64,000 nucleotides of DNA from Apteryx mantelli. Its lineage: Eukaryota; Chordata; Aves; Apterygiformes; Apterygidae. The stretch spans positions 18,753,207 to 18,817,206 of the forward strand of contig NC_089983.1 in NCBI RefSeq assembly GCF_036417845.1, read 5' to 3'. Numbering within the stretch: position 1 is the first letter of the stretch; every line of letters begins with the position of its first letter. A program made the translations under genes and the position numbers. Shown in pieces: positions 54,020 through 64,000 of this stretch. Under the pieces are notes generated by a model. It was not told the DNA's origin. It did not search any database and saw nothing but the letters and a program-made list of their open reading frames with translations.

Positions 54020-55290
54020 TCACATTGCAAGCGCAAGACTCCAAGAAGGGAAAGAAAGCACGAACGGCAGCTTCCGCGAGAGGGGGCACCCTCTCCCCAC
54101 GGAGCGGTGGCCGGATCCCTCCGGCCAGGAGAAACGGCCCCGCGGGGCCGTGCCGGGCCCAGGCTGCTCCCGCGCCGGGCACGCTTTGCCTTCTCGGGTT
54201 TCGGAGCAGTAGGCGCAGCGGCGCCGAAGCAAGGGCCCCGCGGCGCCTGCTCGGGTGCCGTGGCCGCGACGACGCGCTCCAGGGCGCCACGCGGTCGAAG
54301 CCCCGCGGCATCTTCCCCCGCCAAGCCGCAGTCACCATCAGCGTTGAACCAAACAACTAAGAAGCCCCTGGAGAGCGTCGCGCGTGCCGGGAGCCCCCGG
54401 CTGCCCGTGGCGCTCGCGGCAGGCGGCTCCGCCTCGGCTGGTGCTCTGGCCTTGGCCTCCAGGTCAGCAAGTGCCCGGGGGGTCCGGAGCGGCCCTGCCG
54501 CGCGGCCCCGCCAGCCCTTGGCCCCCGGAGCGGCGTCAGCGGCCGCGTGCGCGCAACGGAGGGAGGCTGCGGCTGCTGGGTCGCAGCCGCCCATCCGCGC
54601 GCCAGGAAAACCGAAGGAGGAAGGCTGTGGCTCCTATAAAGTCTTTAGCTTCAGCTTAAGCTTTTTCCTGCCCCCGAAAGCAACCACTAAGCAGCTCACC
54701 TGCAGCCTGCCCGCGCTCGGAGGCGCCGGCGCGCGGGGCGGGGGCCGCAGGGCAGCTCCCGGCAGGGCGTCCCTGTGCGAGCGGCGGCCGCGCCGCGGGG
54801 AGGCCGGGGCTTGTCCCCACGGAGAGCGTCGCGCTGCGCCACGCCGTGCCGGCCGGGAGCGTTTCCGGCTGCCGCGCCCCGCGTCCGCCCGGCCCCGCGC
54901 GCTCCCGCCCTCGCCTTCCCAGAGCGCTCCTGATGGGAAGCGCTCCCCGGAGCGCTTCCAGGCGAGGCCCTGGAGGAAGGCGGCGGCGTTTTCGCGGGAT
55001 GCGCTCTCCCAGCACAGCCCCTGCATCTGCGTGCTCCGCTTCATGCGCAGACTGCCGCTCTCCTGTCCCACGGCCCTCTCCCATTTTTCATTTAGTTTGT
55101 TTTGTTTTTCACTCTGAGAAATCCTACCTCCTCCTCAGCAGGAGGGAGGAAGCTGCCCGCATGTCCGAGACCAGCCAGGTGCGCAGGAGCCAGCCGCTCT
55201 CGCGTGCCGTCGCTGCAACCACCCTCGCTGAACACGGCTCGCGAACGCGGGGCGCCTGGGGAGAACAGGGTGCGCCTGGGGAGAACGGGC
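54020..55290. promoter_or_regulatory. Largest CpG island of the window
   Basis: About 1.27 kb of dense CpG. Several frames on both strands stay open for hundreds of codons; the longest, about 367 codons on the plus strand, is rich in Ala, Arg, Pro and Gly and has no domain, so I do not call it. A strong minus-strand donor, GCTGCAG|GTGAGC, ends a possible exon at 54,700. On the plus strand CCAG|GTGCGC near 55,178 is a fair donor. A short tandem repeat of a GCGCCTGGGGAGAAC unit lies near 55,248-55,285. Most likely the main promoter of an unidentified gene. Confidence 0.6.
54700..54960 (-). other. Candidate minus-strand first exon in the largest CpG island
   Basis: Ends at CTGCAG|GTGAGC on the minus strand, followed by an intron-like AT-richer sequence. 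The transcript would run left, toward TSSK6. The 5' end is unknown and no conserved peptide is seen. Confidence 0.35.
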
Positions 55291-56249
55291 TGCCTGAGAG
55301 CTGCAAACAGCTGCACCTTCATGTTGCAGTGAGCTGCTGTTGCTGGCTTAAAACAAATGCTCTTCTCCTACATCAGATGTAGCTGAACTTTTTTATTCTT
55401 TGTATTATTCCCAGAAAAGCTAATGAAAATACAGGAGACTCTCAGCACAGGCCCATGTTCCCCATATTATATTAACAAGTCCAGGATGTAATCACTGCTC
55501 AGGACCTTCCGTTGCAGTTAAAAGCTCATCCACAACTTCTGAACTTATTAACCAAAATTAAATGTTTACCAACAGCCCGTGGTGGTTCTGACCAGGCAGC
55601 ATTGCCCTGAACACCTGCCACTGGAGCCTTCACGGCTGAGGTCCTGGGAACCCCACGGGTCCATCGTTCCGGCAGCGTACAGGCAAATAAAAGCCAATGT
55701 AAGCGCTTTCACAGCTATTTAATGTTCCTTTGCATTCGAATAGAAATGAATTCCCTCCTTTCTGCACCACCGTTTGAAACTCCGTAGCTCATGTTCTGAT
55801 AGTTTCCTTTTTTACAGGCTACAAGCAGCACACACAGCAACCTTGAAGACTGCGTGCAGTGAATCAAGCCAGCAGGGACTTCATCACAACATCACTTCGA
55901 GCGGATTTCTCGTTAACACAAAGAGACCGAGCCGTAAGAGATAGCGCATAGCAACAGACGCTTTTCATGTTTCAGGCTTCACTTTTGCTTTTTGTCAGAG
56001 TTTTGGGAAACATTGGTGATACTGATGCATCTAAGCAAGCTAGCTTGAAAGGGGACAAAGCATCTTTCGTTAAGAACAGCTCTTGGTTAGAAAAAAAAAA
56101 TAAAACATTTTGTATATGCTCAGCTGAAACCAAGGTGCAGCAGCAGGATATGGAGAAGAGCAACCTAAAAAGAATAAATTGCCGCTTTACCCTCGAGACA
56201 CATCCCTCGCTTTATCACTGCGGAGAACATCAAAAGCAGGAGGCAGCGA
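55291..56249. other. AT-richer gap between CpG islands
   Basis: No gene, repeat family or splice pair that I can support. Confidence 0.45.
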
Positions 56250-56780
56250 GGAGGCAACCGCACCGCGCCAGGAGTCGGACAGGAAACAGTGCCCGATGCC
56301 ACGGAGACCACCCCGTGTCGGTGTAGCGGGGGGGAAAGGATTTGAAAGCACTGGATGGGACATTGCCAGCCCAGTAAAAATCCACATTCATTGCTGCAAA
56401 AAGCACCATCTCCCATTTTGGCTCAGGGGCCCAGAAGGGCAGTAAAAGCACTCGCCGCTTCGGAGGGTGAAGGGCGAGACGGGGCAGTGAGGCCCGGGGT
56501 GGCCGGGCTCTGCGGGGCCCAGGCCGAGGCAGGACCCCCTGCATACGCCCAGTGCTCCGCGCTGTGCCAGAGCAGCGGATCCCTGCCCGGAGGGCAGATT
56601 CCGGCGCTGAGGCCGGCCGGCCGCCGCCGCCGCTCCCCTCCGCACCCTCCGCGGGAAGCGGCTGGCGCTTGCCTGCGACTGCTGCGAACTCCAGTGAAGA
56701 GACAAACCAGCCAGGCACGCCGATCCCTTGGGTCCCCCTTTGGCACCAAGCGCAGGGGAGGCAACAGGGCTTCAGGAAGC
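56250..56780. promoter_or_regulatory. CpG-rich block at the right end of the island cluster
   Basis: A GC-rich block with a GGCCGGCCGGCC core near 56,607 and CCGCCGCCGCCG repeats. No recognised protein and no outstanding donor. Confidence 0.45.
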
Positions 56781-57222
56781 TTTTTGTTGAGGTTTTTTTC
56801 AGCAGCTTTTCTGCTCGTTTACAGTACCTTCACCTCCTCATCGTTCTCTCCATAGTCTGCAATAACTGGGCACCTAATGATGTTGCTTTCCCTTTCATTC
56901 TCTGAGCCACGGAGACCCGAAATTGTGATTGTCAGTAAGTTTATCTGACTCCAGACTCCAGCTCCTGTCATACTGCCCGAGAACAAGGCTACTAGGAGAT
57001 GAGGAGCTAGCCCAAAGGCAGAGCCTGGCTCACCTAACTTTCCCTTTTCCCCTTTCTTTCCACCTTCATCTCATTTACCCTAAAAGGAAGAACTCATGAG
57101 GTATGAACACTGCCAAAATGTTTGCTACCACCTTTGCCCACCCTGTGCCCTCTGCTTTGCTCCTCACCCGCTGGGAGCGCAGCCTGCATCTCCCCAGCAA
57201 AAGCGGCCATCGGGGCAGTATT

Positions 57223-57437
57223 GAAATGCCAGACGGTAGGTTCCCCACAGATCCCACCCAGTACAGAAATGCTGGACAGTAGGGTCCCCGTAGATCCCAC
57301 CCAGTACAGAAATGTCGGATGATAGGGTCCCCGTAGATCCCACCCAGTACAGAAATGCTGGACAGTAGGGTCCCCGTAGATCCCACCCAGTACAGAAATG
57401 CTGGACAGTAGGGTCCCCGTAGATCCCACCCAGTACA
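57223..57437. repeat. Minisatellite, 43-bp unit x 5 copies
   Basis: Five head-to-tail units of exactly 43 bp, each starting GAAATG and ending CACCCAGTACA. Units 2, 4 and 5 are identical. Unit 3 has a few changes and unit 1 is the most diverged, as expected at an array edge. Because 43 is not a multiple of 3, the array stays open through all three phases on the minus strand. This creates a repetitive open frame (TGWDLRGPY-type repeats) that is not evidence of a protein. Confidence 0.95.
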
Positions 57438-60400
57438 GACAGTGAGAAGAGACAAGGTTTTTCTATTCAAGAAGGGAAAGAGCACCTTTGAACCGAGACC
57501 AACCACCAGCCTGGCATTGGACTCAAGTACCGCATCCGGCGGAGACCACCTGCCTCTTCCGACTGTGCCTCTGCAGAGGGGCAGCCAAGAGGGCACGTGC
57601 CAGGCTATGTACCTGCAATCAGTAAAGCAGGTGGTATTAGCCCGTGAATCCTGCCGTCTGCAACATAGTATGCCTTTGACGCGTGGTACGCTAAGGTGGA
57701 ATATAACAAAATACTTTGCAGCTGCTTCCTGGAAATCAGATATTAAGTCAGACAGCTCCCAACGGGACCACTATGCTATTGATAGCACGGCCAGTCAGTT
57801 CCTTCATGCAGGGTAAAGAGCAGCAAAAGAGAATTTGGCACAAAGATTTTTAGCTTTTTAGCTGGGCGAATAATGGAGAAGTGGAAAAATACAGCTGAAA
57901 TGGATGGAGTGTGCATGTTTCAAGGGGATATTCACTCTAGGGTGCAGTTATTCCTTAAAACTACTCCCCCTCCACTCAGTTTTTGCTGAATGTTTAAAGA
58001 CCATAACGAGCAGGATATTGTACAGCAAAGAGGTCCTACCTTGGGTGACATGCAGGGTGCAGCCTTGGAAATCCATTGAATTATTCAGAAAAAATATTCA
58101 GGTTCTTCAAATTTTCTTTTCACTCATGTAAAAGGCTTTTGTGCTTCATACTTCAAAATTTTGTGGTGTCATTTCATAATGTCAATGTTTCAAAAGTTTA
58201 GGATGATGGAGAGAGGGAATCTATTTCTAAAAATCTTTCAGGACACAATTACATCAATTGATCATAATCAAAGTTAACTGCAATGCCCTCAAAATTTGCT
58301 CATATTTGAATTAGAGGCTAAATAGGCAGCTCACCCACATGAGTAAGGGAACAGGAGTAGAACTGGTTCTAGCTGATAGTACATTGGGATTAAGTCTGAC
58401 ATTCCTCTCACAACCCTAGTCCTTTAATTGCTCTAGTTTACCGTGGACATATACAACTAGACATGAAATGGTGATTTATATGTTTCCTTAAAAAAGGCCG
58501 ACTTGTAGGAGTGCTTCTTCCCCTTTGCTTTCACATTCCGAATGTGTTCCGGTTAATGTTTTGAGGCCAGCCAGTCCAAACCTGCCCCTACATAGGTAAG
58601 TACATTTTTACAGGAGTTATTAACAGCAGCTGTAAATTCACATAATCCCTCATCTGCTACATTCTCCTTTCAAAGAGTGCAGAAGAACGGAAAGATCCAG
58701 CGCTGCTGATGAGCGGCCAGCACTGCCGATTTTTTTCCTGCAAGAAAGGCCACGGCTTTTCTGCGTAGGGTATCGCCTGCATGTGCTTAAAGCGGTGGCT
58801 GCTCATCTGTATGAAACTGATGCTTCAGCAGAGGCAAGCGCTGCTCTGCAAAGAAACTCTTCACCAACAGAGTTTTTCCATACACTGAGCATACCGTTAT
58901 CTACCTCTCCGGGAGAAACCGCCCCAGTTAGCAGTAAAATGGAAAGTCTCACTGTAGCTGCAGCTGGCAGGAAAGTGCCGTTCTCTGAGAGGCAGGACAA
59001 CATTGCCTGCATTAAGTCTTCTGAAACTACTTAACAGGTCATATACTTTTAGACAGACAGGTCTGTAATGCAATTTGCCAAATACTGCGCTAGAAAGCGT
59101 GCAAGATCACACCACATGCCAGTGGCCTCTAGTTATTTCTAATTGGAAGGTGATGGGACAGTGAAACAATATATATCTACACGATTTAAAGCAGTTCCCA
59201 GAGAATTTGGATCACTTTGAGGTTTTGGGGTTTTTTTTTAATGTTTGTAAAGAATTTCCCCCCCACACTCATTGCCAATGAAAATGGACTGGTCTGTGTA
59301 AACTACAAAATACTCCAATAAAGGCAGAAGCTGGGTAGCAAGAAAAGCAGAATTCAGGCCTGTCTGTATTGTTTTTAGTTGACAGCAGCCCTTCAAAACC
59401 CGTTCAGTTGTGCCTTTGAAACTCGCCTTTGGTGGGAAGTTCTAATGCCCAAAGCAGCACAGACGTGTGCATCTCCCTCCCTCCCATCTTAAAACAGTCA
59501 TAGTGCTACACTGCCATTTCCTAAATAACTAGCACCATTTTCCTATAGAATATGGTATTTTGTTCTTCAAGACTAAGGGTATAAAGGCTTAAGAATTAAC
59601 TTTGAAAGTTATGATGATCAGGGAAAATGATCTCATTTCATATCAGAACCTTGAACCGTGTTTAGAAAAATGCTCTTTTTTGGGGAAAGATGAAGCAGAG
59701 ATCAAACCTGGATTAAAACTGAAGATGCTTTTTCTGATTTTACATTTTAATTTCTTTCTTCCACAATTTGTTTGATGAACAAAATATAGGTAAACCAGGA
59801 TAAAATGGTTAAGAAAAAAGGAGAGGAAAAGAATCACAACATGAAACATAGAATATGACAGGTCTGTGACTCAAAGACATTTTTTGAAAATCAAGTTAAT
59901 TTGGCCTATTAATCCTGTTCCCAGGGAACGCATCCAAATCCTGACATTAGGTAAGTTAAATTAGCAGAATAGTCAAAGAAAGCAGTGCCCAGGAACAGAG
60001 CTACCTCCCTCACATCACACCGCACAGAAGCACGGTACTGAAAACCACTGTTGTGAATCATTTGGAAACACACGCTGCCCCTTAAGGAATCACACACAAA
60101 ATGAAAATTTCCTTTTTCTGAAGTCACAGACCAATGTATGTATACTTAACCTAAAATCGAATCTGCTTGCCCTTTTTAGATTTGATGGTAACAAGGAAGA
60201 TACAGATGTAGAGAAAGCATAGGTCTAGGAACAGAATTTTATTTGAATCTGTAAATTTTCATGAAAAAAATCTCATTTTTTTAATGATCCTTGCCTGGCT
60301 TTCAAATGACAAATGAAAATTTACAAGTAGAAGGATGTGTAAGGTTAGCACCACAGGAGCGTTGTCTTTTCTGCACAACTCCATTTGATAGTAGGTTATA

Positions 60401-61559
60401 AAAGAGAACAGAGGAAAAGAAAAAAAAAACTAGCTGATCTTGCATTTTTATTTTCAACATCCTAGCTGCTTAAATCTAAACATCAAAATACGATGACTCA
60501 ACTAGCATATCTGAATAATTTATATTCAGCAAAACTTGTTCTGTACATTGAGAATTATTTAAGTGTCAAAAGGTAACTACCACCAAGTATGAGCTAATAT
60601 GCAAGTTAAAAATTGTAAAGATTCTGGGGAAAAAAAAAAGGCACAACAGATATCAAAGTGAAGAATTTCCCACCCTTCCAGTGTTATGTTAGTATGGCTA
60701 TTTTAAAAACAGATACAGAATATAATTAAAGTAATTTTTTATCATGACTTGCTGCAAAGATCAAAAGAATAAAAGGGATGTGATGGGTCAAATATCCCAG
60801 AAGTAACTTCATCTAAGCCCTCCAATTTCCTACCTACAAGCAAGCACAGGATTACATCAGACTTCAGGCACCTGTTTCCCTTACTTTTGGTTCCCTTTTT
60901 TAAATTTGCCCCTTGTGGTTCTTACTGTAAGGTTTTCAAGATCCTGAACAGCTTTGCAAACTGTCCAGTCTTTACCAAGCAGGAATTCAAATACAGGCTT
61001 TGGGAAGAACAAAATTTTAAATACCATGTTACTACAGGCTGCATTCTTACGGCAATGGATTAATAATTTTAAAGAATCCTAATTTTGCATTATAAATTGA
61101 TACTAAGGTTTTCTTCGTAAGCATCTCTAATTACAATACATTTAAAATGCTTTAATTTTACTAAACTATTAATCTAAGAAAATTATTAAAAGAAGAGTTC
61201 AAACTAAGATCATAAAGAAGAGGTAACATTTTATCATAGTTTGGAAATTACATTTTTTGACTACTCCCACCTTTCAAGGTCGGAGGCATAGACTTTTAAC
61301 AGTAATGCTAAGAAACCAGTTAAAACTATTGTTTTGTGCCCACATCATAGCAAAATCATTTATCTTAATCCCAAACCGAAACGTGATAAAACCCCCCAAA
61401 CAGCTGTTTTTTCAGACTGGCAAGGAGGCCACCATTAGCTCTACAGTGCCTGTCGCAGTGACCACGTCTATCGCAGAGAGCCAATGCTGCGACTGAACTA
61501 CCCACGGGAGCCTTTGCAGCCAGGACTACTACGTACCTTTACCAGCAGGAGACGAATGA
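57438..61559. other. Non-coding, AT-rich DNA between the minisatellite and the 3' end of the right-hand gene
   Basis: Short open frames only (up to about 124 codons, 57,442-57,816, overlapping the minisatellite flank). No repeat family recognised. Confidence 0.55.
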
Positions 61560-61580
61560 CACTCTGAACTTTTCTTTATC

Positions 61581-61586
61581 TTTATT
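61581..61586 (-). terminator. Candidate polyadenylation signal (distal)
   Basis: AATAAA in an overlapping A/T context on the minus strand about 1.5 kb after the terminal stop. Sequence composition changes to more GC just beyond it, which fits the end of a transcript. Confidence 0.35.
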
Positions 61587-61949
61587 TATGCTTGGACTTT
61601 CAGCACTGCGCAACAGATACCCAGGCTCTTAATCTATCCTATGTCAGACTGCAAAAATACAACGCTTTCTCAACTGTCCTTGCATCAACACATCAGTCAC
61701 GTTCAACAAAGCCTTCACTTGAGTAGTTACTTCTACCTAAGAATTCAGCTCCCCTTAAGGATTTCAGCTAATGCTTCTGGTTTATAAAAGATTAAGTGCA
61801 ATCAGTTACACTGAAAGTTTATAATGAAGTTCTTGATTGTATTTTCTGTGCACACATCTACATCAGGTACACAACTTTTATAAAATAGTTTGGAATACAA
61901 AAATATGGTTATAACATAGGGGTACCAAACAGCACAGAATTAGAACAGT

Positions 61950-61955
61950 TTTATT
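61950..61955 (-). terminator. Candidate polyadenylation signal (middle)
   Basis: AATAAA on the minus strand about 1.1 kb after the terminal stop. Confidence 0.3.
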
Positions 61956-62170
61956 ACCATAATACCAATTTATATACAGACCCCCAAATGAAGAAATTTT
62001 TAATTCTAGCTATTCTTCCCAAATTGACAACTGTAGTGTACATTCTAAAAAAACTGCAAATTAACAATACAAACCTATTTTAATCCCTACATTGTCTATG
62101 CAGGCTGCACCAATCCTCTCTTGCACACAAAAACGTATTATAAATAATTTTCACAAAATGTCATGTATGT

Positions 62171-62176
62171 TTTATT
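62171..62176 (-). terminator. Candidate polyadenylation signal (proximal)
   Basis: AATAAA on the minus strand about 890 bases after the terminal stop, in an AT-rich context. Confidence 0.35.
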
Positions 62177-63064
62177 GCACATTGTACATGCCAATATCTA
62201 AAAGAAAGGCTCAAACCCTTCACTTGATAACTAACAGTTAAAATACCTAGCAGTTACTTGCGTTATGAATACTATGGCATTTTTCAGGATCTAATTTGAC
62301 CAGATAATTTAAGGAAAAAAGCAGAACATAAAATATGCCTTGAACTATATAATTCTTGGGAAAGAAACAAGCCTCTTTAATTTTACTCTGTTTTCTACTG
62401 TATAAACTCATTAAAAATATTTGACCTAATTAAAAATCCTGTTTCAAAATTTCTGCATTTTTACTAAAAAATGTATGCATGTAACTGCTTGTATAATCAT
62501 ACATTCCTTCTGTTTTGCAAAATTAGATGTTCCTGTGCTGTATTTACTAAAAGATCAAGTTACATATGTCCTAGTGTTGATTATTAAAGTTAGTGCTTCA
62601 GTGTCAGTCCTGCCAGTCTCTCCAAAGGTGGCAAACAAGGAACCCTTCAGAAGACCAGCACAGGTTGGTATAAAAAGACAACGGGCACAAGTTACCAATA
62701 AACATCAAAATCCTTTATAGTTTCTGTTAAGCAGATCTCTAGTCTAAGGAATATGAGTAATTTGTCATTAATATGTGGTTTTATGGTACGCTGCACTAAA
62801 ATACGGCCACTAAACAAAGAGAATGTCTCATGTCTAACAGATACAGCTGGTAAAAATGTCTCACTGGGCAAAAATCTGCATTCTGTGGGTTAAAACTACG
62901 GCATGAAAGATTAAAAAGTCAATTGACCAAATATTTTGTCAAGGGTTTCTAAAGCTATTAGCCACTGGCAGCTTCAGAAAGGGATAAAACCAGAAAAACC
63001 AAACATCTAAAATTGCACTATTACAAAGAAACAAGTCCGTGAAAGGGAGAGTGACCGACTGCAG

Positions 63065-63188
63065 TTAAGGGACAGCCACTTCAAGAAGCCGATTGTTTTT
63101 TCGTTTGCAAGTTGGGATGTTGCCATTTTTCTGGCTGCCTTGTATGAACTTCACACACACTTTATCTTGTCTGAACTGGACCAGAAAC
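63065..63188 (-). CDS. Last coding exon of an unidentified gene, continuing beyond the right edge
   Basis: Reading the minus strand, a pyrimidine tract and CTCCTAG acceptor precede a 124-nt open segment that enters in phase 2 and encodes about 41 residues: it begins FLVQFRQDKVCVKF, continues through a basic KRKNN stretch, and ends RLLEVAVP followed by TAA. The frame upstream of the AG is intron-like, so the exon boundary decides the protein, not the in-frame ATG at 63,274. The alternating hydrophobic residues suggest a beta-strand, then a basic tail. I do not recognise the family and see no diagnostic motif. The AT-rich, poly(A)-signal-bearing DNA after the stop fits a 3' UTR, which supports this being a terminal exon. 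No convincing upstream exon was found between 63,190 and 64,000. Confidence 0.55.
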
Positions 63189-63609
63189 CTAGGAGAAGGA
63201 ATAAAATGTGTTTTAGTTAAAGGTGGAAAAAACACATGAGCAAAAGCAGTCTTTTCTGAAATCCTTTCTTCCACAAGCTACTGTAACTACAAAAAGATAT
63301 TTGATACTACTTCTCTGGAAATTGTTTATAACATCGGTAATAAAATCAGAAAGGAACTTGAAAACATTATTAACATAGTATTTTTGGTCATTTATTTATA
63401 CACTATTTTCAATTATCTACCGGCATCAATGAATTGGGTACCTTTGAAAACTACATTCTGCAATCTTGTAGCAAAAGCATAACATTCAAGATAGCTTTTC
63501 TGAAAATAAAATACTATATGAAAGCAACAAAGCAACAGATACTGGTACCATTACTTGTTCATGCGGAAACTCACATTCTTAACACACCATACAGAAATCA
63601 GTCATCTTA

Positions 63610-63735
63610 ACAACACATTCTTTGTATGGGAAGTAAACACTTGTCCCATTTTAAAGGTGGATAAACTAAAACAAATACCTTGAGTAAGTGCCAGGCATCT
63701 ATCTATTCCCTCAAAGACCAATAGTCCTGTGACTT
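63610..63735 (-). mobile_element. MIR-type SINE remnant
   Basis: CTTGTCCCATTTTAAAGGTG, GATAAACTAAAAC and CCTTGAGTAAGTGCCAGGC fit inverted MIR. It contains splice-like AG and GT borders on the minus strand, but that frame has a stop, so it is not called as an exon. Confidence 0.45.
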
Positions 63736-63909
63736 AAAAAAAAAAAAGTTGCCTCAGCAGAGGGCAGCTGAAGCCACAGTCATAAAAAGACGTGTCAGTT
63801 CATCCAATAAACCACAAATATGCGGTCGAGGGGGATAATTACTCCAGTTGAGCAGCATTTCAAAACTCAGCAGAATCTGGGGTGAATGGTGAATCTGAGC
63901 TATCTTAGG

Positions 63910-64000
63910 CCCTTACTGTATTATCCAAGTGTCTCCAGATACCTCAGTAAAAATTTTATCTCCATTTTACAGATGAGAATTGGAGGCGCGCAAAGTGCCC
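63910..64000 (-). mobile_element. MIR-type SINE remnant cut by the window edge
   Basis: TTTTATCTCCATTTTACAGA followed by TGAGAATTGGAGG is the core of inverted MIR. The element runs past the end of the window. Confidence 0.55.

Larger units (their letters stand above)
61560..63064 (-). other. Probable long 3' UTR of the minus-strand gene entering from the right
   Basis: Strongly AT-rich DNA directly after the stop of the terminal exon. Minus-strand AATAAA hexamers (TTTATT on the plus strand) occur at 62,171-62,176, 61,950-61,955 and 61,581-61,586, giving possible 3' UTRs of about 0.9, 1.1 and 1.5 kb. The end chosen here is the most distal of the three. There is no protein-coding signal inside it. 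Confidence 0.4.

Noticed and set aside
53923-54594. 223-codon minus-strand open frame
   Set aside because: Same compositional effect as its plus-strand counterpart; no recognisable motif.
54014-55117. 367-codon plus-strand open frame in the largest CpG island
   Set aside because: Rich in Ala, Arg, Pro and Gly with no domain; overlapping frames on both strands are equally open, as expected from GC-rich DNA with few stop codons.
57075-57596. Minus-strand open frame with repeated TGWDLRGPY-type units, resembling a repeat protein
   Set aside because: It is the 43-bp minisatellite read in rotating phases; flanks show no coding signal.
63677-63730. Possible internal exon on the minus strand (poly-T tract, AAG acceptor, CAAG|GTATTT donor)
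   Set aside because: The only phase compatible with the terminal exon contains a stop, and the segment reads as MIR sequence.

Overview
This is a 64 kb piece of vertebrate nuclear DNA, most likely from a sauropsid (bird, crocodilian or turtle). The evidence is one confidently recognised intronless gene, TSSK6 (testis-specific serine kinase 6); a CR1 LINE 3' end; several old MIR-type SINE remnants; GT-AG splice signals; and an AT-rich background broken by short CpG islands. There are no operons, bacterial signals, CRISPR arrays, intact retroviral genes or tRNA genes that I can support.

Layout. Positions 1-36.2 kb are almost entirely non-coding, AT-rich DNA with diverged MIR copies (about 1.06, 2.28, 7.44 and 8.09 kb), a CR1 3' end (12.71 kb), a second reptile-type dispersed repeat (28.35 kb), one (TC)12 microsatellite and some perfect short palindromes. 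A CpG island at 36.8-37.6 kb carries long C and G runs and a good minus-strand splice donor. Between 40.57 and 42.68 kb a 118-bp segment is present twice at about 97% identity; each copy ends in an exon-like unit with an AG acceptor and GT donor in the same phase. TSSK6 occupies 45,520-46,353 (+), with a poly(A) signal at 46,776. Directly upstream is a small CpG island holding a strong splice donor on the opposite strand, so the promoter looks divergent. From 47.8 to 56.8 kb there is a cluster of CpG islands with isolated good splice donors on both strands but no recognisable protein; these look like promoters or first exons of transcripts I cannot name. A 43-bp x 5 minisatellite lies at 57,223-57,437. 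The right edge (about 61.5-63.19 kb, minus strand) looks like the 3' UTR and last coding exon of a gene that continues beyond the window; I could not identify it.

How it works together: only TSSK6 has a known role (post-meiotic sperm kinase). The rest is its regulatory surroundings plus parts of unidentified spliced transcripts. The GC-rich islands create many long open frames in several frames at once, and I have not called these as genes. All repeat calls come from recalled consensus patterns, not from a database search.
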